DNA of 64,000 nt, taken from the NCBI GenBank assembly GCA_938092005.1, contig CALKOU010000001.1:62001-126000 (forward strand), given 5' to 3'. How positions within the stretch are numbered: the stretch's first letter is position 1; each line of letters starts with the position of its first letter. This stretch comes from an uncultured Flavobacteriaceae bacterium (GTDB lineage Bacteria; Bacteroidota; Bacteroidia; Flavobacteriales; Flavobacteriaceae). Made by a program: the position numbers and the translations under genes. The notes beneath the pieces are model-generated. The model ran no database searches, was not told the DNA's origin, and saw nothing but the letters and a program-made list of their open reading frames with translations. Below are positions 7,937 through 16,108 of this stretch, piece after piece.

Positions 7937-8560
7937 ATGTCTGATTTCGTATACGTATCACGTGAGGCACGTGCCAATAACGCCCCTTTGTTGATATTAC
8001 TGCATGGCTATGGCAGCAATGAAACTGATTTATTTTCATTTGCGTCGCTTATTCCAAGCGCATATCATGTCGTGTCGCTTCAAGCACCGCTTTCACTGGG
8101 AACAACAGGGTATGCGTGGTTTCCCATACACTTTGAAGAAAACATGGAACGCTGGACTTCTCCTAGCGAAGTACAGCAAGCGGTACGGTATATTGAAACA
8201 TTTATGGCGTACTACACCGCCAAAACAGATGTAGACGCTAACAATATTACATTATTAGGATTTAGTCAAGGTGCTATGTTAAGCTATACCGTAGGAATCC
8301 CAAATCCAAAAGTAAGTGCAATAGCAGCATTAAGTGGCTATTTAGATTCACGAGTCATAAACTTAACATTTGAAGCAAAGCCCATTTACGTTTCGCACGG
8401 TAAAGAAGATATGGTTGTTCCTTATGCATGGGCTGAACAATCTGTTGAACTGCTAAATCAAAACGGATATGTACCTGTATTTAACGCCTATCACCAAGGG
8501 CACGGCGTTAATCAAGAAAATCTGAGTAGTGTTATGGCTTGGCTGCAAGCACAGCTTTAG
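7937..8560 (+). CDS. alpha/beta hydrolase, phospholipase/carboxylesterase family
   Basis: This 207-aa protein has the short carboxylesterase/LysoPLA fold. The oxyanion-hole segment LLHGYGSNETD is at 21-31, nucleophile Ser110 sits in LLGFSQGAM, acid Asp158 in GKEDMVVP, and His189 in YHQGHGV. Members hydrolyse carboxylic esters or thioesters with broad specificity. No signal peptide is visible, so it is cytoplasmic. It starts two bases after the previous stop and is thus likely cotranscribed with the dihydroorotase-like gene. The transcript probably ends at the hairpin at 8781-8812. The natural substrate is unknown. Confidence 0.9.
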   Translation: MSDFVYVSREARANNAPLLILLHGYGSNETDLFSFASLIPSAYHVVSLQAPLSLGTTGYAWFPIHFEENMERWTSPSEVQQAVRYIETFMAYYTAKTDVDANNITLLGFSQGAMLSYTVGIPNPKVSAIAALSGYLDSRVINLTFEAKPIYVSHGKEDMVVPYAWAEQSVELLNQNGYVPVFNAYHQGHGVNQENLSSVMAWLQAQL

Positions 8561-8722
8561 TTAATTTTTTTTTGTACATTAGTAAAACCAAATATCAAAC
8601 CTACTATTTATGCATACCCACACAAACTTCATGTAAATTTTTTATTATTTAAATGCATTGTACGCGTTGTCGTCATGCATAAAAAGATTGTATGATTGAA
8701 GTTACGTCACAAAAAAACAGAA

Positions 8723-8818
8723 AAGCGAAGTAGGTTGAAAGCAGACTTGGGACTTAGTTCACCTATACAAGCTTCGCTTCAAAGCCAGAGATAGTAGGTT
8801 TTCTCTGGCTTTACTTTT
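8723..8818 (+). ncRNA. candidate structured small RNA or structured 3' UTR
   Basis: Between the esterase stop and the next gene there are 250 bases without a convincing ORF. They contain a hairpin: AAGCGAAG (8723-8730) pairs with CTTCGCTT (8772-8779), and TAGGT (8731-8735) with ACCTA (8761-8765), plus GAA/TTC inside. The terminator hairpin at 8781-8812 follows directly. Hairpin plus terminator is typical small-RNA anatomy. The upstream AACCTAC (8598-8604) could also pair with either of two GTAGGTT copies (8730-8736 and the terminator loop at 8794-8800). TATGATTG at 8691-8698 is a possible but imperfect -7 element. I could not match it to a known RNA family. Confidence 0.35.
8781..8818 (+). 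terminator. Rho-independent terminator after the esterase gene
   Basis: AAAGCCAGAGA (8781-8791) is perfectly repeated in inverse as TCTCTGGCTTT (8802-8812) around a ten-base loop, followed by ACTTTTT. The T-rich side fits plus-strand transcription. It overlaps the stop codon of the minus-strand gene at 8811. Confidence 0.75.
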
Positions 8819-9020
8819 TCTTCTTGAGTGTTGGTGTTAAGGTAGCTGTGCTCACTTTTTGCTGTAGTCCTTTTATGGAATCTTGCAGTTTTTCTGTTTT
8901 TGCTTTTTCAGCATTTAGTTTGGCTTGCGTGTACTTTAGACGTTTTCCGTAATCTGACACCAAAAATAGATTGACGAGAATGGAAAAAATCATGATGTAA
9001 AAAAATATCTTCTGCTTCAT
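8811..9020 (-). CDS. small membrane-anchored coiled-coil protein
   Basis: A 69-aa product that I do not recognise. Residues 5-22 (IFFYIMIFSILVNLFLVS) form one membrane segment. The rest is a Lys/Glu-rich amphipathic helix (YTQAKLNAEKAKTEKLQDSI) likely to form a coiled coil, and it ends in KKKK. It starts one base after the stop of the MBL hydrolase gene on the same strand, so it is the second gene of that operon. Codon use and tight spacing support a real gene. It could be a small scaffold or an outer- or inner-membrane anchor; no function can be assigned. Confidence 0.65.
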   Translation of the reverse strand: MKQKIFFYIMIFSILVNLFLVSDYGKRLKYTQAKLNAEKAKTEKLQDSIKGLQQKVSTATLTPTLKKKK

Positions 9021-9021
9021 A

Positions 9022-9792
9022 TTATGTAGTTATAGATAAGTTATCGTAAGCCAAATGAATCCCTTCGGGTAATTGAGCTTGCACTTCGTCATGAAATCCT
9101 AAACGATGACTGATGTGCGTGAAGTATGTTTGTTTGGCATTTATTTTTTGAGCAAACGCTATTGCTGCCTCCAAATGTAAATGTGATGGATGTGGTTCAA
9201 TGCGCAATGCATTCACAACGAGGGTTTCAACACCAACCAATTTTTCAGCTTCTGCATCTGTCATGGAAAACATATCTGTTATGTAAGCAAAAGAGTCAAA
9301 ACGAAAGCCAAGAACTTCTAATCCATAATGATTTACAACAATAGGAACTATTGTTTTTGAAGCAACCGTAAATGGTTTTTTGGGATCAATAATAGAGGGA
9401 TTAACAGAGGGTGCACCTGGATATTTATTTTCATCACTAAAAATATAATCGAATCGCTTTGATAGGTTGTCCATAACACGCTTTAGACCATAAACAGCTA
9501 ATGCACCAACCTTAAATGCAAATGGGCGTATGTCGTCTATTCCAGCGGTGTGATCGGCGTGTTCGTGTGTAAAAAGCAATGCGTCAATCTTAGGACATTG
9601 GCTTTTTAACATTTGTTGTCTGAAATCAGGACCGCAATCCACCACAAAATCTACGTTGTCCCATTGTACCCAAATGGACGAACGAAGGCGTTTGTCTTTG
9701 GTATTTTCACTTAAACACACAGGGTGTGTGCTTCCAATAATTGGGATTCCCTGAGATGTACCAGTACCTAAAAAGTGAACTTTAACAGCCAT
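9022..9792 (-). CDS. MBL-fold metal-dependent hydrolase (PhnP/RNase Z-like)
   Basis: The 256-aa protein shows the metallo-beta-lactamase metal motif HEHADH at 76-81, an early FLGTGTSQG-PIIG segment, and late ligands in FTHISHRLG. The GTGTSQGIP start and the CL/CRL region are typical of the PhnP / YycJ-like phosphodiesterase group, which cleaves cyclic phosphates or nucleic acid ends. There is no RNase Z exosite, so tRNA processing is less likely. The ATG lies four bases downstream of TAATTTTG, making a leaderless mRNA possible. It leads an operon with the small coiled-coil gene. The substrate is unknown. Confidence 0.88.
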   Translation of the reverse strand: MAVKVHFLGTGTSQGIPIIGSTHPVCLSENTKDKRLRSSIWVQWDNVDFVVDCGPDFRQQMLKSQCPKIDALLFTHEHADHTAGIDDIRPFAFKVGALAVYGLKRVMDNLSKRFDYIFSDENKYPGAPSVNPSIIDPKKPFTVASKTIVPIVVNHYGLEVLGFRFDSFAYITDMFSMTDAEAEKLVGVETLVVNALRIEPHPSHLHLEAAIAFAQKINAKQTYFTHISHRLGFHDEVQAQLPEGIHLAYDNLSITT

Positions 9793-9796
9793 AAAA

Positions 9797-9804
9797 CAAA
9801 ATTA
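9797..9804 (-). promoter_or_regulatory. -7 promoter element of the MBL hydrolase gene
   Basis: Reads TAATTTTG on the minus strand, with exactly four bases between it and the ATG. See the leaderless finding. Confidence 0.55.
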
Positions 9805-9838
9805 CACCAAAGATGTACAACCATGAAGATAAGTTTCA

Positions 9839-9846
9839 TAATTTTG
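9839..9846 (+). promoter_or_regulatory. -7 promoter element of the 478-aa protein gene
   Basis: TAATTTTG, 15 bases before the ATG at 9862. Its position supports 9862 rather than 9775 or 9823 as the start. It is divergent from the MBL promoter 35 bases away. Confidence 0.5.
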
Positions 9847-9861
9847 AGCAAATATAATCCT

Positions 9862-11298
9862 ATGTCCATACAACTTTCAGGAGATCATCCATTTGAAAAC
9901 GCACCATCCTTAGAGGCAAAGGCACTTCGAATTAATCTTAACGATAACATCTACGGCACATTTGCTGAGATTGGTGCTGGACAAGAAGTCGCGCGTCATT
10001 TTTTTAGATGTGGTGGGGCTTCTGGGACTATAGCCAAAACCATGAGTGCCTACGATAAGGATTTCAGTGATGCGATTTATGGAAGAGAAGATGATGGAAG
10101 GTATGTATCTGAATCACGTCTTAACAAAATGCTCGATTGGGAAATTGGCCTACTAGAAAAGCGAATTGATAGATCAAAAAATCAAAATAAGCTATTCTTT
10201 GCGTTTGCAAACACCGTAACAACCATAGACTTTGCAAAACGTTACAACGGACACGGTTGGATGGGTATTCGTTTTCAAACACAGCCCGATGAACCTTACT
10301 CCATGATTACTACCCACGTAAGGTTTCGAGAAAACGATGCAAAAGCACAACAACTAACCCTTGGTGTGATTGGTGTTAATCTTATTTATGGGGCTTTTTA
10401 TCAGCACGACAAGCCTAAAAAAATGCTTCAATACCTCTATGACCACATTGACCGTGACGCCATAGAAATTGATACCATTAATTTTACTGGCCCCCTTTTT
10501 AAAGACGTCGACAACCGGGTATTAAGCTTAGAGCTGGTACGGCTTGGCATGACCGATGCCGTCATGTTTGGTCCAGATGGTAATAATTTACTACCAGCAA
10601 GAGAACTTTACAAGAAAAATATCATTGCCATAAGAGGTAGTTTCCGACCTGTTACTAAAGTAAATGTGGACATGTATCGAAAGTCCATTGCCATTTTTGA
10701 AAAAGAACCTGATTCAAATCCAGACAATTCGCTCGTTATTTTTGAAATTACGCTTTCAAACTTAATGACAACTGGAGCCATTGACGAAGAAGATTTCATG
10801 GACAGGGCAAGATTATTGTGTTCACTGGGACAAACAGTAATGATTTCAAATTTTAAGGAATATTACCGACTTGCTGAATACTTTTCAGAATACACCAAAA
10901 AGAAGATTCGCCTAACCATGGGGGTCAACAACCTAATTGAAATTTTTAATGAAAAGTATTACCGTAACTTAAGTGGTGGCATACTTGAGGCATTCGGGAA
11001 ATTGTTCTTTAAAAACCTTAAAGTATACCTCTACCCCATTATTGATTCTAAAACGGGTACTATTACAGACAGTAATTCCTTACGTGTAAATCCAAGGCTC
11101 AAAGAATTGTATAATTTCTTTAAATACAACGATAAAGTTGTTGATATATTGGACTATAACACCGAAGACATGAAAATCTTTTCCCGAGATGTGCTAGAAC
11201 AAATCAAGGAAGGAAATCACGGCTGGGAAGACAAACTTCCTCAAGGAGTGTCTAAACTCATTAAGAGTAAAAAATTGTTTGGGTATAAGCCAAAATAA
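9862..11298 (+). CDS. conserved cytoplasmic protein of unknown function
   Basis: The track starts at 9775, but the first 29 residues look non-coding and a promoter element lies at 9839-9846. The ATG at 9862 gives a 478-aa protein beginning MSIQLSGDHPF. It has no signal peptide or membrane segment. Strongly patterned stretches include EIGAGQEVARHFFRCGGASG near the N-terminus and INFTGPLFKDVDNR in the middle. As I recall, relatives in flavobacteria sometimes carry labels such as TonB-dependent receptor or nucleotide adenylyltransferase; nothing visible supports either. It is single-copy-looking, full length and flanked by DNA and redox maintenance genes. Function unknown. Confidence 0.85.
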   Translation: MSIQLSGDHPFENAPSLEAKALRINLNDNIYGTFAEIGAGQEVARHFFRCGGASGTIAKTMSAYDKDFSDAIYGREDDGRYVSESRLNKMLDWEIGLLEKRIDRSKNQNKLFFAFANTVTTIDFAKRYNGHGWMGIRFQTQPDEPYSMITTHVRFRENDAKAQQLTLGVIGVNLIYGAFYQHDKPKKMLQYLYDHIDRDAIEIDTINFTGPLFKDVDNRVLSLELVRLGMTDAVMFGPDGNNLLPARELYKKNIIAIRGSFRPVTKVNVDMYRKSIAIFEKEPDSNPDNSLVIFEITLSNLMTTGAIDEEDFMDRARLLCSLGQTVMISNFKEYYRLAEYFSEYTKKKIRLTMGVNNLIEIFNEKYYRNLSGGILEAFGKLFFKNLKVYLYPIIDSKTGTITDSNSLRVNPRLKELYNFFKYNDKVVDILDYNTEDMKIFSRDVLEQIKEGNHGWEDKLPQGVSKLIKSKKLFGYKPK

Positions 11299-11304
11299 GA
11301 CGCA

Positions 11305-11754
11305 CTAGCCTTCTAAAATTTGAGCGGCGTGTTCTTTTGTTTTAACCTTATTAATGACACGAACTATCGTACCAGAGGCATTAATAACAAATGTAGTACG
11401 ATGAATACCTTCAAATTCTTTTCCCATAAACTTTTTAGGCCCCCATACGCCAAAGGCGCTAATAGCACTGTGATCTTCGTCAGCAAGTAGTGGAAAAGGA
11501 AATGAAAATTTAGTAGCAAAATTTGCTTGCTTCTTAACACTGTCGGCACTTACCCCTAATAATTCATAGCCTTCGGCCTGTAGTGCAGCATAATGATCAC
11601 GCAAATCACAAGCCTCAGCGGTACATCCGGGGGTGTTGGCACGTGGATAAAAGAATACGATGAGTTTTTTTCCTTTGTAATCTTGATCAGACACAGACGC
11701 GCCTAAATGATTTTGACCTGAAAAAGCAGGCATTTGATCTCCTTCTTGTAGCAT
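11305..11754 (-). CDS. bcp: thioredoxin-dependent thiol peroxidase (Bcp/PrxQ)
   Basis: The 149-aa peroxiredoxin has the peroxidatic Cys44 in FYPRANTPGCTAEAC and the resolving Cys49 five residues later, the spacing of atypical two-cysteine Bcp/PrxQ enzymes. It reduces hydrogen peroxide and organic hydroperoxides using thioredoxin in the cytoplasm. The downstream GVWGPKKFMGKEFEGIHRTTFVI region fits the family. It is convergent with the unknown 478-aa gene (six bases apart) and divergent from nth, with 32 bases between starts. Only a weak TATTTTTA is seen upstream. Confidence 0.95.
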   Translation of the reverse strand: MLQEGDQMPAFSGQNHLGASVSDQDYKGKKLIVFFYPRANTPGCTAEACDLRDHYAALQAEGYELLGVSADSVKKQANFATKFSFPFPLLADEDHSAISAFGVWGPKKFMGKEFEGIHRTTFVINASGTIVRVINKVKTKEHAAQILEG

Positions 11755-11786
11755 TTTTTCTATTTTTAGACGTTAAAAATACAAAA

Positions 11787-12434
11787 ATGAACAAAGCCGA
11801 AAAGGTACAATTCGCAATAAAAAAGCTAGAAGAGTTTTATCCTACTATTCCTATACCGCTAGACCACAAGGATCCTTATACGTTACTCATTGCAGTATTA
11901 CTTTCGGCACAAAGCACCGATGTCAGAGTAAACCAAATAACACCAAAGCTTTTTGCCAAAGCAGATAACCCTACAGACATGATTAAACTAAGCGTTGACG
12001 AAATAAGGGAAATCATAAAACCTGTTGGATTATCCCCTATGAAATCAAAAGGCATACATGGGTTATCACATATCCTTTTAGAAAAACACAACGGAAACGT
12101 TCCTCAAAGTTTTGAGGATTTAGAAGCCTTACCAGCGGTAGGACATAAAACAGCTAGTGTCGTAATGGCTCAAGCGTTTGGTGTACCAGCATTTCCAGTA
12201 GATACGCACATACAACGATTAATGTACCGTTGGGGATTTTCAAACGGCAAAAACGTTGTTCAAACCGAACGCGATGCAAAAAGGTTGTTTCCAAAAGAAA
12301 AATGGAACGACTTACACTTGCAAATAATCTGGTATGGCAGGGAACACTGCCCTGCTAGAGGATGGGATGTATCAAAAGATATCATAACACAAACCATTGG
12401 CAGAAAAAGCGTACTTAAAAAATATGGCTATTAA
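11787..12434 (+). CDS. nth: endonuclease III without the iron-sulfur cluster cysteines
   Basis: The 215-aa protein is a base-excision DNA glycosylase/AP lyase for oxidised pyrimidines. The helix-hairpin-helix LPAVGHKTASVV carries catalytic Lys121, and Asp139 lies in FPVDTHIQR. The usual C-terminal C-x6-C-x2-C-x5-C [4Fe-4S] motif is absent: the tail YGREHCPARGWDVSKD has one cysteine only. The length is near normal, so this is loss of the cluster rather than truncation. The stop codon overlaps the convergent 46-aa gene by four bases. Confidence 0.93.
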   Translation: MNKAEKVQFAIKKLEEFYPTIPIPLDHKDPYTLLIAVLLSAQSTDVRVNQITPKLFAKADNPTDMIKLSVDEIREIIKPVGLSPMKSKGIHGLSHILLEKHNGNVPQSFEDLEALPAVGHKTASVVMAQAFGVPAFPVDTHIQRLMYRWGFSNGKNVVQTERDAKRLFPKEKWNDLHLQIIWYGREHCPARGWDVSKDIITQTIGRKSVLKKYGY

Positions 12435-12571
12435 TTAGCAAGCGTGTCTGTGTATCCATTTGGTAAACGAATAGGATTATATGCAGCAGCATATTGCAGA
12501 ATCAATGCGACAGATGTTTTGCTTGGTTTAGGAGTATTATTAAGAGATGGCTTCGTGTAAATTTTATCCAT
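12431..12571 (-). CDS. 46-aa small protein downstream of the sigma factor
   Basis: This ORF is too short for the track. Minus-strand ATG at 12569-12571 and TAA at 12431-12433 encode a 46-aa peptide beginning MDKIYTKPSLNN, with a core KPSKTSVALILQYAAAYNP. It follows the ECF sigma gene by 36 bases on the same strand. I recall short flavobacterial peptides with a P-(S/T)-K-x-T-x3-(L/I)-L-x-Y pattern in this position, but this is memory only. Its stop shares four bases with the nth stop, in the same manner as other real convergent pairs here. It could be a small regulator of the sigma factor or simply co-expressed. Confidence 0.5.
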   Translation of the reverse strand: MDKIYTKPSLNNTPKPSKTSVALILQYAAAYNPIRLPNGYTDTLAN

Positions 12572-12607
12572 AAATTATTTTATGAGATAACGTTTACGCA
12601 TTTCTTT

Positions 12608-13189
12608 TTATTGTGTCATGATCAAATTCCGGTCGTCTATTAGTTTGCGCAAATTAATAAGTCCATAACGCATTCTACCTAACGAAGTGTTTATGCTCAC
12701 ATTGGTGCGTTCTGCTATCTCTTTAAAGCTCATATCCTGATACAAACGCATTTTAAGTACTTCGAATTGGTTTTGTGGTAGCTCAAGCATAAGCACATTC
12801 AAATCGTCTTTGATTTGATCATCAATAATCATGTCTTCGATATTAAGTGAAGGCTCTGATAAGCGAAAAAACACGTCTTGCTCATTGTCATACGCATTAT
12901 ACATGGGCATGCGTTGTTGTCGTCTAAAATGATCAATGATGAGGTTGTGGGCAATACGCATTACCCAAGACACAAAACGGCCTTTTTCGTTGTAAGCACC
13001 TTTTCTTAGGGTTTGAATCACTTTAATAAACGTATCTTGAAATACATCATCTGCAATTTCTCTATCTTTAATTTTAGAATAAATAAAACTGTAAATACGC
13101 TGTTTGTATTTCGATAGAAGGATTTCAAAAGAATCATTGTTCCCTTCTAGATACTGCTGAATAAGAATATTGTCGGAAAGCATAGACAT
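12608..13189 (-). CDS. RNA polymerase sigma factor, ECF type
   Basis: A 193-aa sigma-70 family factor with region 2 (SKIKDREIADDVFQDTFIKV, RFVSWVMRIAHNLIIDHFRR) and region 4 (MRLYQDMSFKEIAERTNVSI). It directs RNA polymerase to an alternative set of promoters. No anti-sigma factor gene follows; instead a 46-aa ORF lies downstream. This matches the flavobacterial group of ECF factors that lack an adjacent anti-sigma gene. The upstream region carries an inverted repeat at 13275-13291 but no TAnnTTTG. MSM at the start allows a start two codons later. Confidence 0.93.
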   Translation of the reverse strand: MSMLSDNILIQQYLEGNNDSFEILLSKYKQRIYSFIYSKIKDREIADDVFQDTFIKVIQTLRKGAYNEKGRFVSWVMRIAHNLIIDHFRRQQRMPMYNAYDNEQDVFFRLSEPSLNIEDMIIDDQIKDDLNVLMLELPQNQFEVLKMRLYQDMSFKEIAERTNVSINTSLGRMRYGLINLRKLIDDRNLIMTQ

Positions 13190-13274
13190 AGGTTACTCTG
13201 GTTAAGATTAAAAAAATTAGTTGAGTATATGTCTATATCATGTGCAAATGTTATGCCGCTAATATAAAAATTAT

Positions 13275-13291
13275 ATTTTACAGTGTAAAAT
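13275..13291. repeat. 17-base inverted repeat between sigma factor and uvrA
   Basis: ATTTTAC-AGT-GTAAAAT is a perfect 7-base inverted repeat with a three-base centre, lying between the two divergent genes. It could be an operator for either one, or chance in AT-rich DNA. Confidence 0.4.
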
Positions 13292-13342
13292 TACCTTCTT
13301 GCTTTTTAAATCATTTATGAATCAATATATTTATAGCTTGCT

Positions 13343-16108
13343 TTGGAAACGTTGAAAAAAGAAGAATACATAGAGATTATTGGTGCTCAAATGCACAACC
13401 TCAAAAATGTGGATGTTCAGATTCCCCGTCATAAATTTGTTGTGATAACAGGACTATCTGGATCCGGAAAATCAAGTCTTGCCTTTGATACCCTTTATGC
13501 TGAAGGACAACGGCGGTACGTAGAAAGTCTGTCTTCTTACGCCAGACAATTTTTAGGACGATTAAACAAGCCTAAGGTTGAGCAAATAAAGGGGATTGCC
13601 CCCGCAATTGCTATTGAGCAAAAAGTAATAAGCAATAATCCTCGCTCAACGGTGGGGACCGTAACCGAAATTTACGACTACCTCAAACTTCTTTTTGCAC
13701 GTATTGGGGAAACCTATTCCCCCATTTCTGGGAAAATCGTAAAAAGAGATGATGTGCAAGATGTCATAGCGTACATCAAAAAACGTGACGAAAGAACAAA
13801 GTTGCTCATCTTAGCACCATTAGTTGTTTCTAAAAACAGAACTCTTGAAGGTACTCTAGAACTCTACAAACAACAAGGTTATGCACGTTTATATGTTAAT
13901 GGAGCTGTAGTAAGAATTGACGCTGTGCAACCCAAATCCAAAGATGACGTTGCGCTTGTTATTGATCGTGTGGTTGTTAGTCATAATGAAGATTTTTATA
14001 ATCGATTAGCCGAATCTATTGAGACTGCATTTCACGAAGGAAACGGAAGTTTATTTGTTCATAGTATGCACGATGAAAGTAGGCAAGAGTACTCCAATCG
14101 GTTTGCTTTAGACGGCATCACCTTCACCCTTCCCAACGAGCATATGTTTAGTTTTAATAATCCGCTTGGTGCTTGCCCTGTGTGTGAGGGTTATGGAGAC
14201 CTAATTGGTATTGACGAACAATTGGTCATTCCCAATACAAACCTATCCGTTTATGACGGTGCCGTGGCACCTTGGAAAGGAGAACGCCTACAACGCTATA
14301 AAAACGATTTTATTAATGCTGCATATGAGTACGACTTCCCCATACACAAGCCTTACTTTGAACTTAATGATGAGCAAAAAAAACTATTATGGGATGGCAC
14401 AAAAGGCATAAAAGGGATTCACACATTTTTTGCAAAGCTTGAAGCCAAAAGCTATAAAATTCAAAACCGTGTGATGCTTTCACGATATAGAGGAAGAACA
14501 GTATGTAGTAGTTGCAAAGGGAAACGATTAAACGAAAAAGCAAGTTACGTACGCATAGACAAGCATACTTTAAGCGACTTGGTTGATATGCCAATTGTTA
14601 CACTATCCGAAACCATAACATCACTCCAACTTACCAAACACCAAAAACATATTGCACGAAGGCTTTTGGTTGAGATTAAGGACAGGTTGCACTTCCTTCA
14701 ACAAGTTGGCTTGGGATACCTTACACTTAACCGTCGCGCAAGCACCCTATCGGGTGGTGAATCGCAACGTATAAACTTAGCAACCTCGTTGGGAAGTAGT
14801 TTGGTTGGCTCATTGTACATCCTCGATGAACCCAGTATAGGGCTTCATCCAAAAGATACCGCACGATTAATAGAAGTATTGCACGGATTGCGTGATTTGG
14901 GAAATACTGTAATTGTTGTAGAGCATGACGATGATATCATGCGCGCTGCTGACGAAATCATTGATATAGGGCCAGACGCTGGTGTTTTTGGAGGGGAAAT
15001 TGTCGCACAGGGAACATTTAAGGATTTGCTCAAAGCAGATAGTTGGACGGGTAAATACCTTTCAAAACGAGCATCCATCCCATTTCCTAAAAAACGTATC
15101 AAGCCCAAAAAACAACTGGACATAAAAGGAGCAAGAGCGCATAACCTAAAAAACATTGATGTTGCTTTTCCGCTCAATATGTTAACGGTAGTAACAGGTG
15201 TTTCCGGCAGTGGAAAAAGTACGCTTGTAAAAGATATTTTATTGCCTGCTGTACGAAAAGAGAAAGATATTTATGGAGACAAAATTGGTGAGTTCTCTGG
15301 AATTGAGGGTGACCTAGACGCATTCCAAGAAATACAATACATTAGTCAAAAGCCTATTGGCTTGTCTTCAAGGTCAAATCCCGTGACCTACATCAAAGCC
15401 TACGATGAAATCCGTAAGCTGTTTGCCAAGCAAGCTGTGTCAAAGCAGCGCGGTTACCAAACCAAACACTTTTCATTCAATGTAGACGGAGGGCGTTGCC
15501 CAAATTGCAAAGGGGAAGGAACGGTTAAGATCGAAATGCAGTTTATGGCTGATGTAGATTTAGTTTGTGAAGAATGCTCAGGAAAACGCTTTCAAAAAGA
15601 ACTGTTAGAAGCAACCTTTGAAGGAAAAAACATTCACGATGTACTTTCTATGAGCATTGATGAAGCTGTTGCTTTTTTCCATCAACACAAGCAATCTAAA
15701 ATCAGTGACCGTTTACAACCACTTCAAGATGTAGGTATGGGCTATGTGTCTTTAGGACAGTCGTCCTCTACCCTATCGGGAGGTGAAGCGCAGCGTATCA
15801 AACTGGCAACCTTTTTATTGAAAGGTGCTCAAAAAGTTAAAACACTTTTTCTTTTCGACGAACCAACAACAGGGCTTCACATGCACGATGTTAAAAAATT
15901 AGTCGGCTCTTTTAGAGCACTTATTGAACGAGGACACTCACTCATTGTCATTGAACATAACATAAGCCTTATTGAGCAAGCCGATCATATTATTGATTTG
16001 GGGCCAGAAGGCGGTACAAAAGGAGGATATTTGCTAGCAACAGGTACACCCGAAGAAATCAATACAAATAAAAAATCAAGCCTTTACAATCAGCTACTTA
16101 AAGACTAA
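13343..16108 (+). CDS. uvrA: excinuclease ABC subunit A
   Basis: The 921-aa protein starts with TTG at 13343 (LETLKKEEYIEIIGAQMHNLKN), and no ATG is better placed. It has two ABC ATPase modules: Walker A GLSGSGKSS and GVSGSGKST, signatures LSGGESQRINLATS and LSGGEAQRIKLATF. The zinc modules are visible as CPVC and CSSC in the first half, and CPNC and CEEC in the second half. UvrA recognises bulky DNA damage and loads UvrB for nucleotide excision repair. Flavobacteria often have two UvrA paralogues; this belongs to the set with LNKPKVEQIKGIAPAIAIEQ. The stop overlaps the convergent flippase stop by four bases. Confidence 0.96.
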   Translation: METLKKEEYIEIIGAQMHNLKNVDVQIPRHKFVVITGLSGSGKSSLAFDTLYAEGQRRYVESLSSYARQFLGRLNKPKVEQIKGIAPAIAIEQKVISNNPRSTVGTVTEIYDYLKLLFARIGETYSPISGKIVKRDDVQDVIAYIKKRDERTKLLILAPLVVSKNRTLEGTLELYKQQGYARLYVNGAVVRIDAVQPKSKDDVALVIDRVVVSHNEDFYNRLAESIETAFHEGNGSLFVHSMHDESRQEYSNRFALDGITFTLPNEHMFSFNNPLGACPVCEGYGDLIGIDEQLVIPNTNLSVYDGAVAPWKGERLQRYKNDFINAAYEYDFPIHKPYFELNDEQKKLLWDGTKGIKGIHTFFAKLEAKSYKIQNRVMLSRYRGRTVCSSCKGKRLNEKASYVRIDKHTLSDLVDMPIVTLSETITSLQLTKHQKHIARRLLVEIKDRLHFLQQVGLGYLTLNRRASTLSGGESQRINLATSLGSSLVGSLYILDEPSIGLHPKDTARLIEVLHGLRDLGNTVIVVEHDDDIMRAADEIIDIGPDAGVFGGEIVAQGTFKDLLKADSWTGKYLSKRASIPFPKKRIKPKKQLDIKGARAHNLKNIDVAFPLNMLTVVTGVSGSGKSTLVKDILLPAVRKEKDIYGDKIGEFSGIEGDLDAFQEIQYISQKPIGLSSRSNPVTYIKAYDEIRKLFAKQAVSKQRGYQTKHFSFNVDGGRCPNCKGEGTVKIEMQFMADVDLVCEECSGKRFQKELLEATFEGKNIHDVLSMSIDEAVAFFHQHKQSKISDRLQPLQDVGMGYVSLGQSSSTLSGGEAQRIKLATFLLKGAQKVKTLFLFDEPTTGLHMHDVKKLVGSFRALIERGHSLIVIEHNISLIEQADHIIDLGPEGGTKGGYLLATGTPEEINTNKKSSLYNQLLKD

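Noticed and set aside
9775-9861. N-terminal extension of the 478-aa protein
   Set aside because: It overlaps the divergent MBL gene start and its promoter, and a promoter element lies inside it.
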